A stretch of DNA of 64,000 nt from Candidatus Thiodiazotropha sp. (ex Myrtea sp. 'scaly one' KF741663) (GCA_025655555.1 JAHXIQ010000006.1:175522-239521); one strand, 5' to 3'. Shown: positions 54,331 to 63,296, counted from the stretch's first letter. The notes: a model not told the origin generated them from the sequence alone. Made by a program: numbers and translations.

Positions 54331-54399
54331 CGACCCTGTTTATCCTACAGATAACGATCATCGACAAAAACTTATTTTCACCGCGAGGTCCAAGTACTC

Positions 54400-55899
54400 A
54401 TGGAATACACCGTTAAATCCGGCGATCCGTCCACACAACGCACAGCCTGCCTGATTCTGGGTGTCTTCTCACGCCGTCAGCTGACTCCCCTTGCACAACA
54501 GGTGGATAAGGCCAGCAAGGGCCATCTCAGCAGACTGCTCAAGCGTGGTGATATGGACGGCAACAGTGGACAGCAGTTGATGATCTACGAAGTGCCGGGA
54601 GTCACCGCAGAACGTATCCTGCTGGTAGGCCTCGGCAAGGCGCGGGAACTTAACATGAAGCAATACGCCGCGGCTATCGCAGGTGCGGTCAAAGTCCTCA
54701 ATGAAAACCATCCGGTTGAAGCGATTTGCGGGCTCTGCGAAGTGGACATGGATGACAAAAGCCTCTACCAAATCATCAGGGAAACCGTCTTGCAGGCTGA
54801 GGACACCCTCTATCAGTACACAGAAACCAAGAGTGAAAAGAAGAAAAGCCAGCGGTCGTTGAAGCGCCTCGGTATCTTCATCCATGACCGCCGCCAGCTG
54901 AAGGCGGCCCGCAAGGCACTGGCTCACGCCGAGGCGATAGCCAATGGCATCAGCCTGACAAAGGATCTATCCAACCTGCCCGGTAATATCTGTACCCCCA
55001 GCTACCTTGCCGATCAGGCACGCAAGCTTGGACGCGTTCACGAAAAAATGAGAGTACAGATCCTGGAAGAGAAGCAGATGGAGAAGTTGGGCATGGGCGC
55101 CCTGCTCTCCGTCTCCCGCGGCAGCCGTCAACCCGCCAAACTGATCATCATGGAGTACAAGGGAGGTAAACCGGGTGCCAAACCTGTGGTACTGGTAGGC
55201 AAAGGATTGACCTTCGATGCAGGCGGTATCTCCATCAAACCATCTGCTGCCATGGACGAGATGAAATATGACATGTGCGGCGGGGCCAGTGTCTTCGGCA
55301 CCATGCAGGCCTGTATGGAGATGGCGCTACCGATCAACCTGATCGGTATCGTCCCTTCTTCGGAAAATCTGCCGGATGGTGATGCCAACAAACCCGGCGA
55401 CATCGTCACCAGCATGTCGGGTCAGACCATCGAAATCCTCAACACCGACGCCGAAGGTCGTCTGATCCTGTGCGATGCCCTCACCTACAGTGAGCGTTTT
55501 GAACCAGCGGCAGTGATCGACATCGCCACCCTGACCGGTGCCTGTATCGTTGCCTTGGGCAACCAGGCATCCGGACTGATGGCCAATAATGGCAATCTGG
55601 CCACGGAAGTCCTTGCTGCGGGAGATCATGCAGGTGACCGGGCCTGGCAACTCCCCCTGTGGGACGAGTATCAGGAACAACTCAAGAGTAACTTTGCCGA
55701 CATGGCCAACATCGGCGGCAAAGGCGCCGGCACCATTACCGCAGCCTGTTTTCTCTCCCGTTACACGAAAAAATTCAAATGGGCCCATCTCGATATTGCC
55801 GGAACAGCCTGGAGGAGCGGTGCAAACAAAGGCGCTACCGGACGTCCGGTGTCTCTGCTGAGTCAGTTCCTTCTGAAACGCTGCGGGTACAGTGACTGA
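54400..55899 (+). CDS. pepA: Leucyl aminopeptidase PepA (M17)
   Basis: Hexameric di-zinc aminopeptidase of the cytoplasm; in E. coli it also binds DNA as a regulator. 499 residues. Metal and active-site residues: GKGLTFDAGGISIKP (about 267-281) and the M17 signature NTDAEGRLILCDAL (about 348-361). ATLTGACIVALGNQASG follows as expected. Overlaps holC by 1 nt (TGATG). Confidence 0.97.
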   Translation: MEYTVKSGDPSTQRTACLILGVFSRRQLTPLAQQVDKASKGHLSRLLKRGDMDGNSGQQLMIYEVPGVTAERILLVGLGKARELNMKQYAAAIAGAVKVLNENHPVEAICGLCEVDMDDKSLYQIIRETVLQAEDTLYQYTETKSEKKKSQRSLKRLGIFIHDRRQLKAARKALAHAEAIANGISLTKDLSNLPGNICTPSYLADQARKLGRVHEKMRVQILEEKQMEKLGMGALLSVSRGSRQPAKLIIMEYKGGKPGAKPVVLVGKGLTFDAGGISIKPSAAMDEMKYDMCGGASVFGTMQACMEMALPINLIGIVPSSENLPDGDANKPGDIVTSMSGQTIEILNTDAEGRLILCDALTYSERFEPAAVIDIATLTGACIVALGNQASGLMANNGNLATEVLAAGDHAGDRAWQLPLWDEYQEQLKSNFADMANIGGKGAGTITAACFLSRYTKKFKWAHLDIAGTAWRSGANKGATGRPVSLLSQFLLKRCGYSD

Positions 55900-56330
55900 T
55901 GACTCAGGTAGACTTCTATGTACTCGACGAGAGGTCCAGCGGCAATCGCTACACCCTGGCCTGCCGCCTGAGTGAGAAGATCTATCATCAGGGACGCCGA
56001 ATTCTCATTCACACCGGGTCCGTCGAGGAGACCCGCCACATGGACCGCCTATTGTGGACCTTTCGCCAGGGCAGTTTTGTTCCCCATGGCACTGTAGGGG
56101 ATTGTGAGCCTGCCGTCACTCCTGTCATCATTACCCATGAGGAAGAGGCTGGTGCAGAGGAACATGATGTTTTGATTAATCTCTCGGCCGCCATCCCGGC
56201 TTTCTTCAGTCGCTTTGAAAGGGTTGCGGAGATCATCGATAAAGAGCCCCAGGTCGTCACTGCGGGCCGGGAGCGTTTCCGTTTCTACCGGGACAGGGGC
56301 TATCCCCTTAACAAACATGACATCAGCTAA
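55899..56330 (+). CDS. holC: DNA polymerase III chi subunit
   Basis: Clamp-loader accessory subunit binding SSB. 143 residues with QVDFYVLDERSSGNRYTLACRL at the start, HTGSVEETRHMDRLLWTF near 47-64 and LINLSAAIPAFFSRFERVAEI near 91-111, all typical. It follows pepA with a 1-nt overlap, which is conserved synteny, and the next gene starts directly after its stop. Confidence 0.95.
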   Translation: MTQVDFYVLDERSSGNRYTLACRLSEKIYHQGRRILIHTGSVEETRHMDRLLWTFRQGSFVPHGTVGDCEPAVTPVIITHEEEAGAEEHDVLINLSAAIPAFFSRFERVAEIIDKEPQVVTAGRERFRFYRDRGYPLNKHDIS

Positions 56331-56720
56331 ATGAACAACCACGAGACAGAGAAAACCGAGGACTCCGATATCCCTCTGCTTGAAGATGTGGTCACACCGG
56401 AAGAGCTGGAGATCGAGTCTGAATACATCACCTTCGAAGAAGAAGCACCGAAAGAGGCTGAAGTTCAGGTACCGGAATATGACGAAGTACTGCTCTCCAT
56501 GCGTGACAGCATTGCTGAGCAGTTAGTACAGGACCTGCGTCCGATGGTCGCCAAGGCAGTGGAATCGGCCATCACAGAAACTGTCGGCCGAATCTCTCAG
56601 ATGCTGCATGATGAACTCGACAGCCCTCTCGAACATCGTATTCGTTGTTTGATTCAAGAGCACATGGAGGCTGAATTCGGTCCCCGTGAGCAGCACATGA
56701 ATGACGATCCCGATCGTTGA
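56331..56720 (+). CDS. Small acidic protein after holC (unknown)
   Basis: 129 residues, strongly acidic N-terminus (TEKTEDSDIPLLEDVVTPEELE), then helices with VLLSMRDSIAEQLVQDLRPM and ESAITETVGRISQML. No signal peptide. Starts directly after the holC stop. Short acidic proteins of this plan occur beside holC in related gammaproteobacteria; no function is recognised. valS, often downstream of holC, is not here. Confidence 0.7.
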   Translation: MNNHETEKTEDSDIPLLEDVVTPEELEIESEYITFEEEAPKEAEVQVPEYDEVLLSMRDSIAEQLVQDLRPMVAKAVESAITETVGRISQMLHDELDSPLEHRIRCLIQEHMEAEFGPREQHMNDDPDR

Positions 56721-56742
56721 GAGCTGATTTTTTATACTTGAA

Positions 56743-57123
56743 ATGGAAATCAAACAGCTCGACCACCTAGTGCTGACGGTAGAAAATATCGAGGCTACCT
56801 GCCGCTTCTATGAAACGGTATTGGGCATGAAGGTCATTGAGTTTGCCGGTGGGCGCAAAGCATTGAAATTCGGCCAGCAAAAAATCAACCTTCATGAACA
56901 AGGCAAGGAATTCGAACCCAAAGCAGAAAGCCCGACACCAGGCTCTGCAGATCTTTGCTTGTTGACTGATGTCCCTATCCTTGAAGTCATCACCCATATA
57001 AAGTCCTGTCAGGTTGAAGTGATCGAAGGCCCGGTTGAACGCACTGGCGCGGAAGGTCCCATTCACTCCGTCTATCTACGCGACCCTGACAGCAACTTGC
57101 TGGAAATCGCCAATTTAATTTGA
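56743..57123 (+). CDS. VOC family (glyoxalase/dioxygenase-fold) protein
   Basis: 126 residues with the paired beta-alpha-beta-beta-beta fold: IKQLDHLVLTVENIEATCRFYETVLG (3-28) and HSVYLRDPDSNLLEIANLI at the end. The metal residues His8, His48-like (INLHEQG) and the C-terminal Glu are placed as in divalent-metal VOC enzymes. The substrate is unknown. It follows the acidic protein gene closely, and converges on a coiled-coil protein gene. Confidence 0.85.
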   Translation: MEIKQLDHLVLTVENIEATCRFYETVLGMKVIEFAGGRKALKFGQQKINLHEQGKEFEPKAESPTPGSADLCLLTDVPILEVITHIKSCQVEVIEGPVERTGAEGPIHSVYLRDPDSNLLEIANLI

Positions 57124-57146
57124 GCCGTTAACACTCATCGTGGCTA

Positions 57147-58166
57147 TCAGTGCCCATAGATCGAATGCATCCGACTCGCGATACGGCTCTGATCCTTTAG
57201 TTCATTCAAGGGGTATTTCACAATAACGCCATAGCGTTGCAGTTCACCGATGCGAATCTCGGCATAGGGGACTTCGCTGCCATCATCGGGATCAACCACG
57301 ACGTTATGGTGCCCCAGGCAGTCTGACTTGTTTTCAAGTCCACAATACTCATCAGAGTGATTAAGAACGTTAATCAACAGCTCCATATATTCGTTAATGG
57401 TCTCCAGCCCTCTCGAGGCTTTATCGTGCTTCAACTCGACCTCTGCCAGTTGTTTTCTCAATTGGCCGATCTTGTGCTGGGTCTGACGGGCCTCCTCCGC
57501 CACAAAATCCAAAGCACCATGTTCAGCTTGCAGGGCCTTCAGCGCCATCTTTAAATGGATACGCTCTCGCTCCAGATCGGCCTTCTCCTCCGTGTGTCGG
57601 GCTACCTTGAGTACCGCCTCCGCCACCATGTGCTGGAAAGCGCGCTCACGCAAATCGTACCTGACCCCCTCCTCGGAATCCGATGGCTTCACCAATTGGT
57701 GTCCCGTAAAATTTACCACTTGTTGCATGACCTCACTCTGGATCATATCCCCACGTTGCGCATGTCCCAGTACACTTTTTTCCTGTCGGCTCATGACCAT
57801 CAATGCATAGCCATGCGTGAGCGGGAAACTTTCCGGTTTTTTCGCAAATTCACGAAATTCCTGTGAATGGCTGAAAAGATGTTCCATTTGATCTGCCGAA
57901 CCGAAATAGGCATAAACACGAGGATCACTGGAATAGGCCTTGAGATTCACATCAATTGAATCTGGAAGCTGTGCAATCAAAGCATCAGCATGTATGAGCG
58001 CCTGTTCAACAGCAGGTGCGAGCTTTTTACGATAACCTGAAATCAGTTTCAGGCGGGAATCGAAATGCTCCACTGCCGAGTCGATGTGGTTATCCAATTC
58101 ATCATGAGAGTAGACAGAAGTATGACCCTTGTCTGTCGAAATCAGGCGTTTAATAAATGAAAACAT
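57147..58166 (-). CDS. Cytoplasmic protein with coiled coil (unknown)
   Basis: 339 residues from ATG 58166 (MFSFIKRLISTDKG); the frame continues to 58259 but the extra part has no clear support. The N-terminal half is helical (NHIDSAVEHFDSRLKLIS; SDPRVYAYFGSADQMEHLF), and the middle (about 200-270) is a long heptad-like charged stretch (EEKADLERERIHLKMALK; HKIGQLRKQLAEVELKHDKAS). The C-terminus (GSEVPYAEIRIGELQRYG) is more globular. No family is recognised with certainty. Confidence 0.7.
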   Translation of the reverse strand: MFSFIKRLISTDKGHTSVYSHDELDNHIDSAVEHFDSRLKLISGYRKKLAPAVEQALIHADALIAQLPDSIDVNLKAYSSDPRVYAYFGSADQMEHLFSHSQEFREFAKKPESFPLTHGYALMVMSRQEKSVLGHAQRGDMIQSEVMQQVVNFTGHQLVKPSDSEEGVRYDLRERAFQHMVAEAVLKVARHTEEKADLERERIHLKMALKALQAEHGALDFVAEEARQTQHKIGQLRKQLAEVELKHDKASRGLETINEYMELLINVLNHSDEYCGLENKSDCLGHHNVVVDPDDGSEVPYAEIRIGELQRYGVIVKYPLNELKDQSRIASRMHSIYGH

Positions 58167-58294
58167 GACGCGTTTACTCTCCCGTTCAATATCCACCCTT
58201 GCTGAACTATAGCTGTAATAAGAAGCGTTGGCATTCCAGCATACCGACATGTTTGGCATAAAGCCCTATGTCAGAACATACACATCAAACAATT

Positions 58295-58329
58295 AAAAAG
58301 CCCCGGATGAGTTTCATCCGGGGCTTTTT
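58295..58329. terminator. Bidirectional intrinsic terminator
   Basis: AAAAAGCCCCGGATG and CATCCGGGGCTTTTT form a perfect 15-bp stem with a 5-nt loop; A- and T-runs flank it on the two strands. It ends the PEP-CTERM transcript, whose stop is 28 nt away. Confidence 0.92.
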
Positions 58330-58356
58330 CCTGGCAAGAATGATTTCAATCAAACA

Positions 58357-59070
58357 TCAAACAGCTTGTTTTCGTTGCCGTGTAAATCCCAGCAGGCCGA
58401 GAAGGCCACTGCCGAGCAACCATATCGCTGAGGGCTCCGGTACTGAGGCGGGCACAGCAAGCCCTGCCAATTCGACCGATAAAAGATTTGATCGGTCAGC
58501 GACATCATAACCAAACAGCGTCATCGTGCCCGTTAACTCATAACTGGGTGCGTCAGTCGTGATATACGGAAACAGACTCTCTTCCTGGGCTCCACCCAAC
58601 AGGCCTGAGACAGAAAGCTCAGATCCTTCTAGATACCGAAACGTGAGTTTACCACCACCAGCTGATCTTGAGATCACACTAGGGCCTCTGTCACCCAGAC
58701 TATCAGTACGATAGCCGACATCGGTATCCCAGCCGGCATAGCCATCGAGCCTAAATCCCGTAATCATAAAATTACGTGTTGCAGTATTGTATGTATCTCG
58801 GATACGTGGAGCGAAAACCATCGTGTTGAGCAGGCTGGATTCTGCGACACGGTTCTGGACATTCCCGCCAACCCCGGTAAACGCCGTGATATCGAAGGAA
58901 AATGGTAGTAGGTTGTCGTTGCGGACGACACCTGCTGTATTCGGCGCCGTAACAAGGGTGTCACCTGCAGGAAATATCACCCCACCCGGAAGGAGCGGTA
59001 CAGCCAGCGCCGAAGTTGAAATTGCTAGTGTTGTAACCATGGCCAGCAGGCCAGTTCGTAAAATTTTCAT
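58357..59070 (-). CDS. PEP-CTERM sorting-domain protein
   Basis: 237 residues. Signal peptide (MKILRTGLLAMVTTLAISTSALA), a beta-rich body, and a C-terminal PEP-CTERM tail: VPEPSAIWLLGSGLLGLLGF then basic TRQRKQAV. Such proteins are processed by exosortase (EpsH family) and usually accompany exopolysaccharide production. No exosortase gene lies in this window. The body (GVGGNVQNRVAESS; SDGR-free) is not recognised. Followed by a strong terminator. Confidence 0.9.
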   Translation of the reverse strand: MKILRTGLLAMVTTLAISTSALAVPLLPGGVIFPAGDTLVTAPNTAGVVRNDNLLPFSFDITAFTGVGGNVQNRVAESSLLNTMVFAPRIRDTYNTATRNFMITGFRLDGYAGWDTDVGYRTDSLGDRGPSVISRSAGGGKLTFRYLEGSELSVSGLLGGAQEESLFPYITTDAPSYELTGTMTLFGYDVADRSNLLSVELAGLAVPASVPEPSAIWLLGSGLLGLLGFTRQRKQAV

Positions 59071-59484
59071 GGTCTTAATCTCCTTGGTATAAAAATGCCT
59101 TCTTCAACGAATAGCATCGGTTGCGTCCATAACTTCAACTATGTTTTCACCCTCTATTAACCCGGTAACACCGAAAGGACATACCATGATGGCTTTTACA
59201 TAAACGTTAGTGCTATTCGTGGTGTAAAGCAGTCCCCCGCAACTCCCTATTGCGTTACTGGTTTAATAGCATTAAATATACTGTTGCCAGACAGAATCGT
59301 GTTGTGAATAACTAACAAGATCCGTGTGAAAAAATACCCTCTGTTATCGCTTACCTACATCTTGCTGAAGTGAGATACGATTTTTTTGAGAGAGGGTTGG
59401 CTTGAAGGGATTAAAAAAGCTAACGCACTGATTTGTACCAGTGAACACATGAAGCCAATGAAGACCACAGTCAATTATTTTCAG
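59071..59484. other. 414-nt intergenic region with a degenerate REP-like copy
   Basis: Holds the leader of the PEP-CTERM gene and the 3' flank of the reductase gene. At 59388-59431, GAGAGAGGGTTGGCTTGAAG and TTAAAAAAGCTAACGCACTG match, in degenerate form, the element at 62499-62550. Nothing coding is seen. Confidence 0.5.
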
Positions 59485-60291
59485 CTAGACCGAGTGACGA
59501 GAGACCAACGAGCCGAGATAGTCGCTCATACCCCCACAATTATTCTGTGACCATCCCCCGTCGACAGGAATCACTGCGCCGGTAACAAAGTCGGCCAAGT
59601 CTGAAGCAAGAAACAGACACGCCTTACCGATATCGGCAGGGGTACCCAATCGCCTCAACGGAACGCCATCCGCCACTTTTTTTCTGATGGCTTCATTCGG
59701 CGCCAGACGAGCCATCCCCTCCGTACCATCGATGGGGCCCGGCACAATGGAATTTATCCTCACGCCCGCTGTACCCCACTCCAATGCCAAAGTCCGGGTT
59801 ACCATATCGACACCCGCCTTGGCTGCACAGACATGTACCTGTGCCATCATCGGAATAAAGGCCTGGGGTGCGGAGATATTGATAACACTGGCGCCGGGTT
59901 TTCGTAGATAGGGAAAGATCGCCTTCATAACATGAAAAGTACCCTGCAGGTCTATATCTACCACAGACTTAAAACCATTGCCGGACAGATCATTGGCCAA
60001 GGCGGGAAAGTTACCGGCAGCACCGGATACCACCACATCCAGCTCACCGAATCGATCATGAACAGCAACCACCCCGTCCTCGACGGCTGACAGGTCACGC
60101 ACATCGGCCGTAAACCCAAAGGCGTCGCTCCCCAGATCCTTTAGCACCCGAACTGTGTCATCCACCTTCTCCTGACTGCGGCTGGCCACCGCCACCCTGG
60201 CGCCCTGTGCGGCAAATACTTCCGCCACACCCCGGTTGATGCCGCTGGTACCGCCGACAACCAATACATTTTTTTCGCTGAAATCGATCAT
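59485..60291 (-). CDS. Short-chain reductase, 2,4-dienoyl-CoA-reductase-like
   Basis: 268 residues, Rossmann fold with VVGGTSGINRGVAEVFAAQGA (12-31) and the loop VVSGAAGNFPA. Classical SDRs have YxxxK; here the Lys is in CAAKAGVDMVTRTLALEWG but the Tyr position is Val. That pattern, with QVHV before it and IVPGPIDGTEGMARLAP after, matches peroxisomal/mitochondrial-type DECR rather than classical SDRs. Likely reaction: NADPH-dependent reduction of 2,4-dienoyl-CoA in unsaturated fatty-acid oxidation. Isolated transcription unit. Confidence 0.82.
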   Translation of the reverse strand: MIDFSEKNVLVVGGTSGINRGVAEVFAAQGARVAVASRSQEKVDDTVRVLKDLGSDAFGFTADVRDLSAVEDGVVAVHDRFGELDVVVSGAAGNFPALANDLSGNGFKSVVDIDLQGTFHVMKAIFPYLRKPGASVINISAPQAFIPMMAQVHVCAAKAGVDMVTRTLALEWGTAGVRINSIVPGPIDGTEGMARLAPNEAIRKKVADGVPLRRLGTPADIGKACLFLASDLADFVTGAVIPVDGGWSQNNCGGMSDYLGSLVSRHSV

Positions 60292-60663
60292 GATGTCTCC
60301 CCCATGCAGACAAGCATAGTCAGACCGGGAGTCATTCGCGCTCTAAACTACCCCTCAAAATGCGGCAGTAAGCAGATTAATCTCACGAAAACAGTATCAA
60401 CAGCATTGACACGTTAACCACTTACAACCCCGAACATCTTGCCGCTGAGTACCGGCCTATGCTAGCGTTTGCGCTCCACATGGAGTGATATTTCACACAG
60501 GGAGCTACAGTGTCTCAACCTTTCCCCCTACGACTCGTTCAAAAACCCAGCTCTCTTCTGCACAATCTCGTATCGATATTCGAGTGGGAACTGTGCCGTA
60601 TGTGAGTGTGGATCTGAATGAACAGGTCTCTTGCTAGACAGATAACACTTCAGGGAGTGTGCA
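60292..60663. other. 372-nt intergenic region between divergent genes
   Basis: Contains the promoters of the DECR-like gene (minus) and the PqaA-type gene (plus). A TTGACA hexamer at about 60403-60408 lacks a good partner at 17 bp. No coding sequence is supported. Confidence 0.4.
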
Positions 60664-62412
60664 ATGAATCGGAATTCACTCAAACATCTACTGCCATACA
60701 GCCTCTTGCTACTACTGCTCTTTACCAGCCTGCTCCAGGCGCAGGAGACGGGACCGCTCAAGTCCTACGTCTATACAGACGACCCGGCCTACTCCTACCA
60801 GGTGGTTGGTCAACTGCCCGGAGAGGGTTTCGACGCCTACTTTCTCAACATGAATTCACAGACTTGGCGCAGTGCTGATGAGGTGACACCCAACCTCTGG
60901 AATCACTGGATGACACTCATCGTCCCCCATCAGCTGACCTCCAACACCGCCAATCTGATTGTCTACGAGGGCAAGACCTCAGCCACCCCCCCTGATCCGG
61001 CTGATGTCGCCCTCTTTGTGCCGCTGGCCACCTACACCGGCAGCATTCAGGTGATCCTGCAGCAGGTACCTGCCCAACCCTTGCAGTTTGCGGAGTTGGA
61101 CCAGCCTACCTCAGAGGACACGCTGGTTTCCTACACCTGGCGCAAATACATGGAAACCGGAGATCCCACCTGGTCCGCCTATCTGCCCATGACCAAAGCG
61201 GCAGTGCGGGCCTTGGATACCACCGAGGATTATGTCAGCGGCTCCCTGGGTTTCGATATCGACAGCTTCATCGTCACCGGCTTTTCCAAGCGCGGTGCGA
61301 TTGCCTGGCTGACGGCGGCTGTTGATCCCCGTGTCTCAGCAGTGGTACCGGGAGAGTTCAACATCCTGCACATCGCCGATCAGCTTGAGCATCACTACAA
61401 CAGTTATGGCTTCTACTCCGATGCGCTGGCGGGATACGAGAACAACCGCATCACCGACAACATCCGTTCCCCGGAAGGAAAAATGTTGCAGAAGCTGGTG
61501 GACCCTATCAGCTATAAACAGGCATTGACCATGCCGCATCTCATCCTGAACGTCACAGGAGACGAGTTCTTTCTACCGGACGCCTCGGAAGCCTATATCC
61601 ATGAAATCCCCGCAGAGACCTTGCAGCGGATCATCCCCAACACCAACCACGCTTTTGAAGGCAAGCTGGAGGATATGCTAATGGGGCTGATCGCCTGGTA
61701 TCAGGTTCAGCTCTATGGCGTCGACAAGCCAGCGATCGACTGGCAACTCAGTGAGAGCGGCGAATTGGTGGTCAGCAGTGATCAGACACCGGCAGTGGCG
61801 AAGCTCTGGCAGGCAACCAATTCCACCGCGAGGGATTTCCGTTACCCCATCGTAGGTGACAGCGCCTGGAACGGGACGGTCATCGCCGCAGACAGTGACG
61901 GACACTACCGTGTCAATGTACCCACACCGGCTGAGGGTTACACCGCCTTCATGGTGGAGCTGACCTACCCCGGCATGGCCGGTATCCCCCAGATCTACAC
62001 CACTTCCGTCTTCATCACACCGGATGAGGAGCCCTTCGAAGTGGAAGATCCCCTGGGTGATCCCAAATCCCCCCGCTACTGGCGGACTCAGGTTAACCGC
62101 GCACTGGCAGGACGGCCCCTCGACTACGACCAGGAGGCGTTGCAGGCAATGCTACCGATCCGGGTGTTAGGTGAATATCTCAACGACGTGGAAGCCGTGG
62201 CGGCCAACCTGGGTCGGCCGGGCGCGAAACGGAATTGTACAGCGGCCAGACTGAATGTGCAGGCTGATGAACTGGGCTGGTATACCACCCTCTATGTACT
62301 CGGCGATGAGAACATAAAATATTGGCAGCCCTATGAACTTGCCGAGGAACTCTACGCAACCGGCTATCCGCTGTTCTCCGCCGGGATCTGCCAATTCCTC
62401 ACCCGGCAATAG
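60664..62412 (+). CDS. PhoPQ-activated pathogenicity-related (PqaA-type) alpha/beta hydrolase
   Basis: 582 residues. Signal peptide to about LLQA-QET. PF10142-type alpha/beta hydrolase with nucleophile elbow GFSKRGAIAWL (about 204-214; Ser-Lys instead of the more common Gly-x-Ser-x-Gly), acid in NVTGDEFFLPDAS (about 298) and His in PNTNHAFEG (about 325). The C-terminal 180 residues hold a beta-sandwich and a domain unique to the family. In Salmonella and Dictyostelium relatives function is poorly known; the name reflects PhoP/PhoQ regulation. Whether the PhoP-like protein here controls it is not shown by the sequence. Confidence 0.85.
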   Translation: MNRNSLKHLLPYSLLLLLLFTSLLQAQETGPLKSYVYTDDPAYSYQVVGQLPGEGFDAYFLNMNSQTWRSADEVTPNLWNHWMTLIVPHQLTSNTANLIVYEGKTSATPPDPADVALFVPLATYTGSIQVILQQVPAQPLQFAELDQPTSEDTLVSYTWRKYMETGDPTWSAYLPMTKAAVRALDTTEDYVSGSLGFDIDSFIVTGFSKRGAIAWLTAAVDPRVSAVVPGEFNILHIADQLEHHYNSYGFYSDALAGYENNRITDNIRSPEGKMLQKLVDPISYKQALTMPHLILNVTGDEFFLPDASEAYIHEIPAETLQRIIPNTNHAFEGKLEDMLMGLIAWYQVQLYGVDKPAIDWQLSESGELVVSSDQTPAVAKLWQATNSTARDFRYPIVGDSAWNGTVIAADSDGHYRVNVPTPAEGYTAFMVELTYPGMAGIPQIYTTSVFITPDEEPFEVEDPLGDPKSPRYWRTQVNRALAGRPLDYDQEALQAMLPIRVLGEYLNDVEAVAANLGRPGAKRNCTAARLNVQADELGWYTTLYVLGDENIKYWQPYELAEELYATGYPLFSAGICQFLTRQ

Positions 62413-62498
62413 CTATGTGAACCACGCTGACGTGCCCCCCACGGGCGCACAAGCACTTCTCATAGGTAACGCTGACAAGTAATTCACCCCCTTAACTC

Positions 62499-62550
62499 CT
62501 TCTCCCTCAGGGAGAGGGTTGGGGTGAGGGAATCAGAAAGCTAACGCATT
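62499..62550. repeat. REP-like palindrome, copy 3
   Basis: TTCTCCCTCAGGGAGAGGGT (palindromic core at about 62501-62519) followed by TGGGGTGAGGGAATCAGAAA and GCTAACGCATT. Same family as copies at 20602 and about 59388; this widespread type of intergenic element probably forms a hairpin. It lies between the hydrolase gene and the IS remnant. Confidence 0.65.
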
Positions 62551-62592
62551 TGACTATATGTCCTCCCTCATCTTATGAGAATGAAACCGACG

Positions 62593-62820
62593 TCATTCGT
62601 CCTGGGTGTAACCCCGTCTATTTTCCATTCTCCAACGGTAGAGCATCACCGGATGGATGCCAAGAGATTCAGCGATATCATTGGCCATAACGTTAGGATG
62701 ACTGGCTAACTTAACGGCTTGTTGTTTGAACTCCAGTGTATAGCGATCATAGTTACGTTTCTTGGTTTGTCCCATTTCCTGCCTCTTTGATCTTTCGGTT
62801 GAAAAACCGTCCATCAAAGT
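62593..62820 (-). mobile_element. IS3-type element remnant (truncated OrfA)
   Basis: Read on the minus strand from ATG 62775, 60 residues (MGQTKKRNYDRYTLEFKQQA start) with an OrfA helix-turn-helix (NDIAESLGIHPVMLYRWRMENRRG). Full IS3-family OrfA is about 90-100 residues; here the reading frame stops after DE, and no OrfB (DDE) follows. Upstream flank (ACCACTTTGATGG) directly abuts a cassette attC half, so the IS seems to have inserted into or deleted part of that site. Confidence 0.7.
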
Positions 62821-62822
62821 GG

Positions 62823-62884
62823 TGCTAGTTCAGAGAGGAGCCGCGTAGCGGTGACGAATCGGGTGGAGCGTATTGTTATAAGCC
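62823..62884 (-). other. Truncated integron attC-like site (end of cassette A)
   Basis: Minus strand begins GGCTTATAAC (plus GTTATAAGCC, 62875-62884), then AATACGCTCCACCCGATTCG and an inner GCCGCTACGCGGC-like hairpin, and runs towards CTGAACTAGCACC where the IS remnant begins. The box is exactly complementary to the first bases of the same cassette at 63202-63211, as cassette biology requires. The second half of the site is missing. Confidence 0.65.
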
Positions 62885-63195
62885 ATCATCATTTTTTGCT
62901 TGAATACTAATTCATAGAGCTTATCAACTGCTGATTGGCCATTACTATCTTTGGGTTCAACAGAAATGCCATTAGGATAATCGTCATAGACTAGCCTCAA
63001 TACTGAACCATGATATTCAATATCCCAGATTGTGACATCTGGGCCATCTAGTTTCTCTATGATCTTTGCCCCTACCTGTGAACAAAATTCTTTAGCTAAT
63101 TTAGGAAATGACTCCCATGAACCAGAATCAGTTAATTCAAGGCTCCAGTTTCCTGATGCCATTTCCAGTTTGTATGGATTCTTAAACCTAATCAT
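62830..63195 (-). CDS. Integron cassette gene A, unknown protein
   Basis: 121 residues; the last 17 or so (AYNNTLHPIRHRYAAPL) are encoded by the attC-like sequence, so the natural C-terminus reads through it. Core: FKNPYKLEMASGNWSLELTD, AKEFCSQVGAKIIEKLDGPDV and ILRLVYDDYPNGISVEP-like strand region; a small alpha-beta protein. No signal peptide. Family not recognised with confidence. AT-rich, and transcribed on the minus strand like its neighbour. The start lies 7 nt inside the cassette. Confidence 0.7.
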   Translation of the reverse strand: MIRFKNPYKLEMASGNWSLELTDSGSWESFPKLAKEFCSQVGAKIIEKLDGPDVTIWDIEYHGSVLRLVYDDYPNGISVEPKDSNGQSAVDKLYELVFKQKMMMAYNNTLHPIRHRYAAPL

Positions 63196-63201
63196 TCTTT
63201 T

Positions 63202-63283
63202 GGCTTATAACGCCTACATAAGGGGCGCGACGTCAGGAGCGTCCCAGCGAACGAAGTGAGCGACTTGATGTTTTTGTTAGGCG
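63202..63283 (-). other. Integron attC site (end of cassette B)
   Basis: Minus strand starts with GCCTAAC (plus GTTAGGC, 63276-63282; consensus RYYYAAC) and ends with GCGTTATAAGCC (63202-63213; consensus GTTRRRY, imperfect). GCCTA/TAGGC and CATCAAG/CTTATG (one unpaired base, as in true attC sites) pair inwards. The stop of cassette gene B lies at 63297 and the start of gene A follows this site directly. Length about 80 bp, in the attC range. Confidence 0.75.
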
Positions 63284-63296
63284 ATTTCATATTTTG

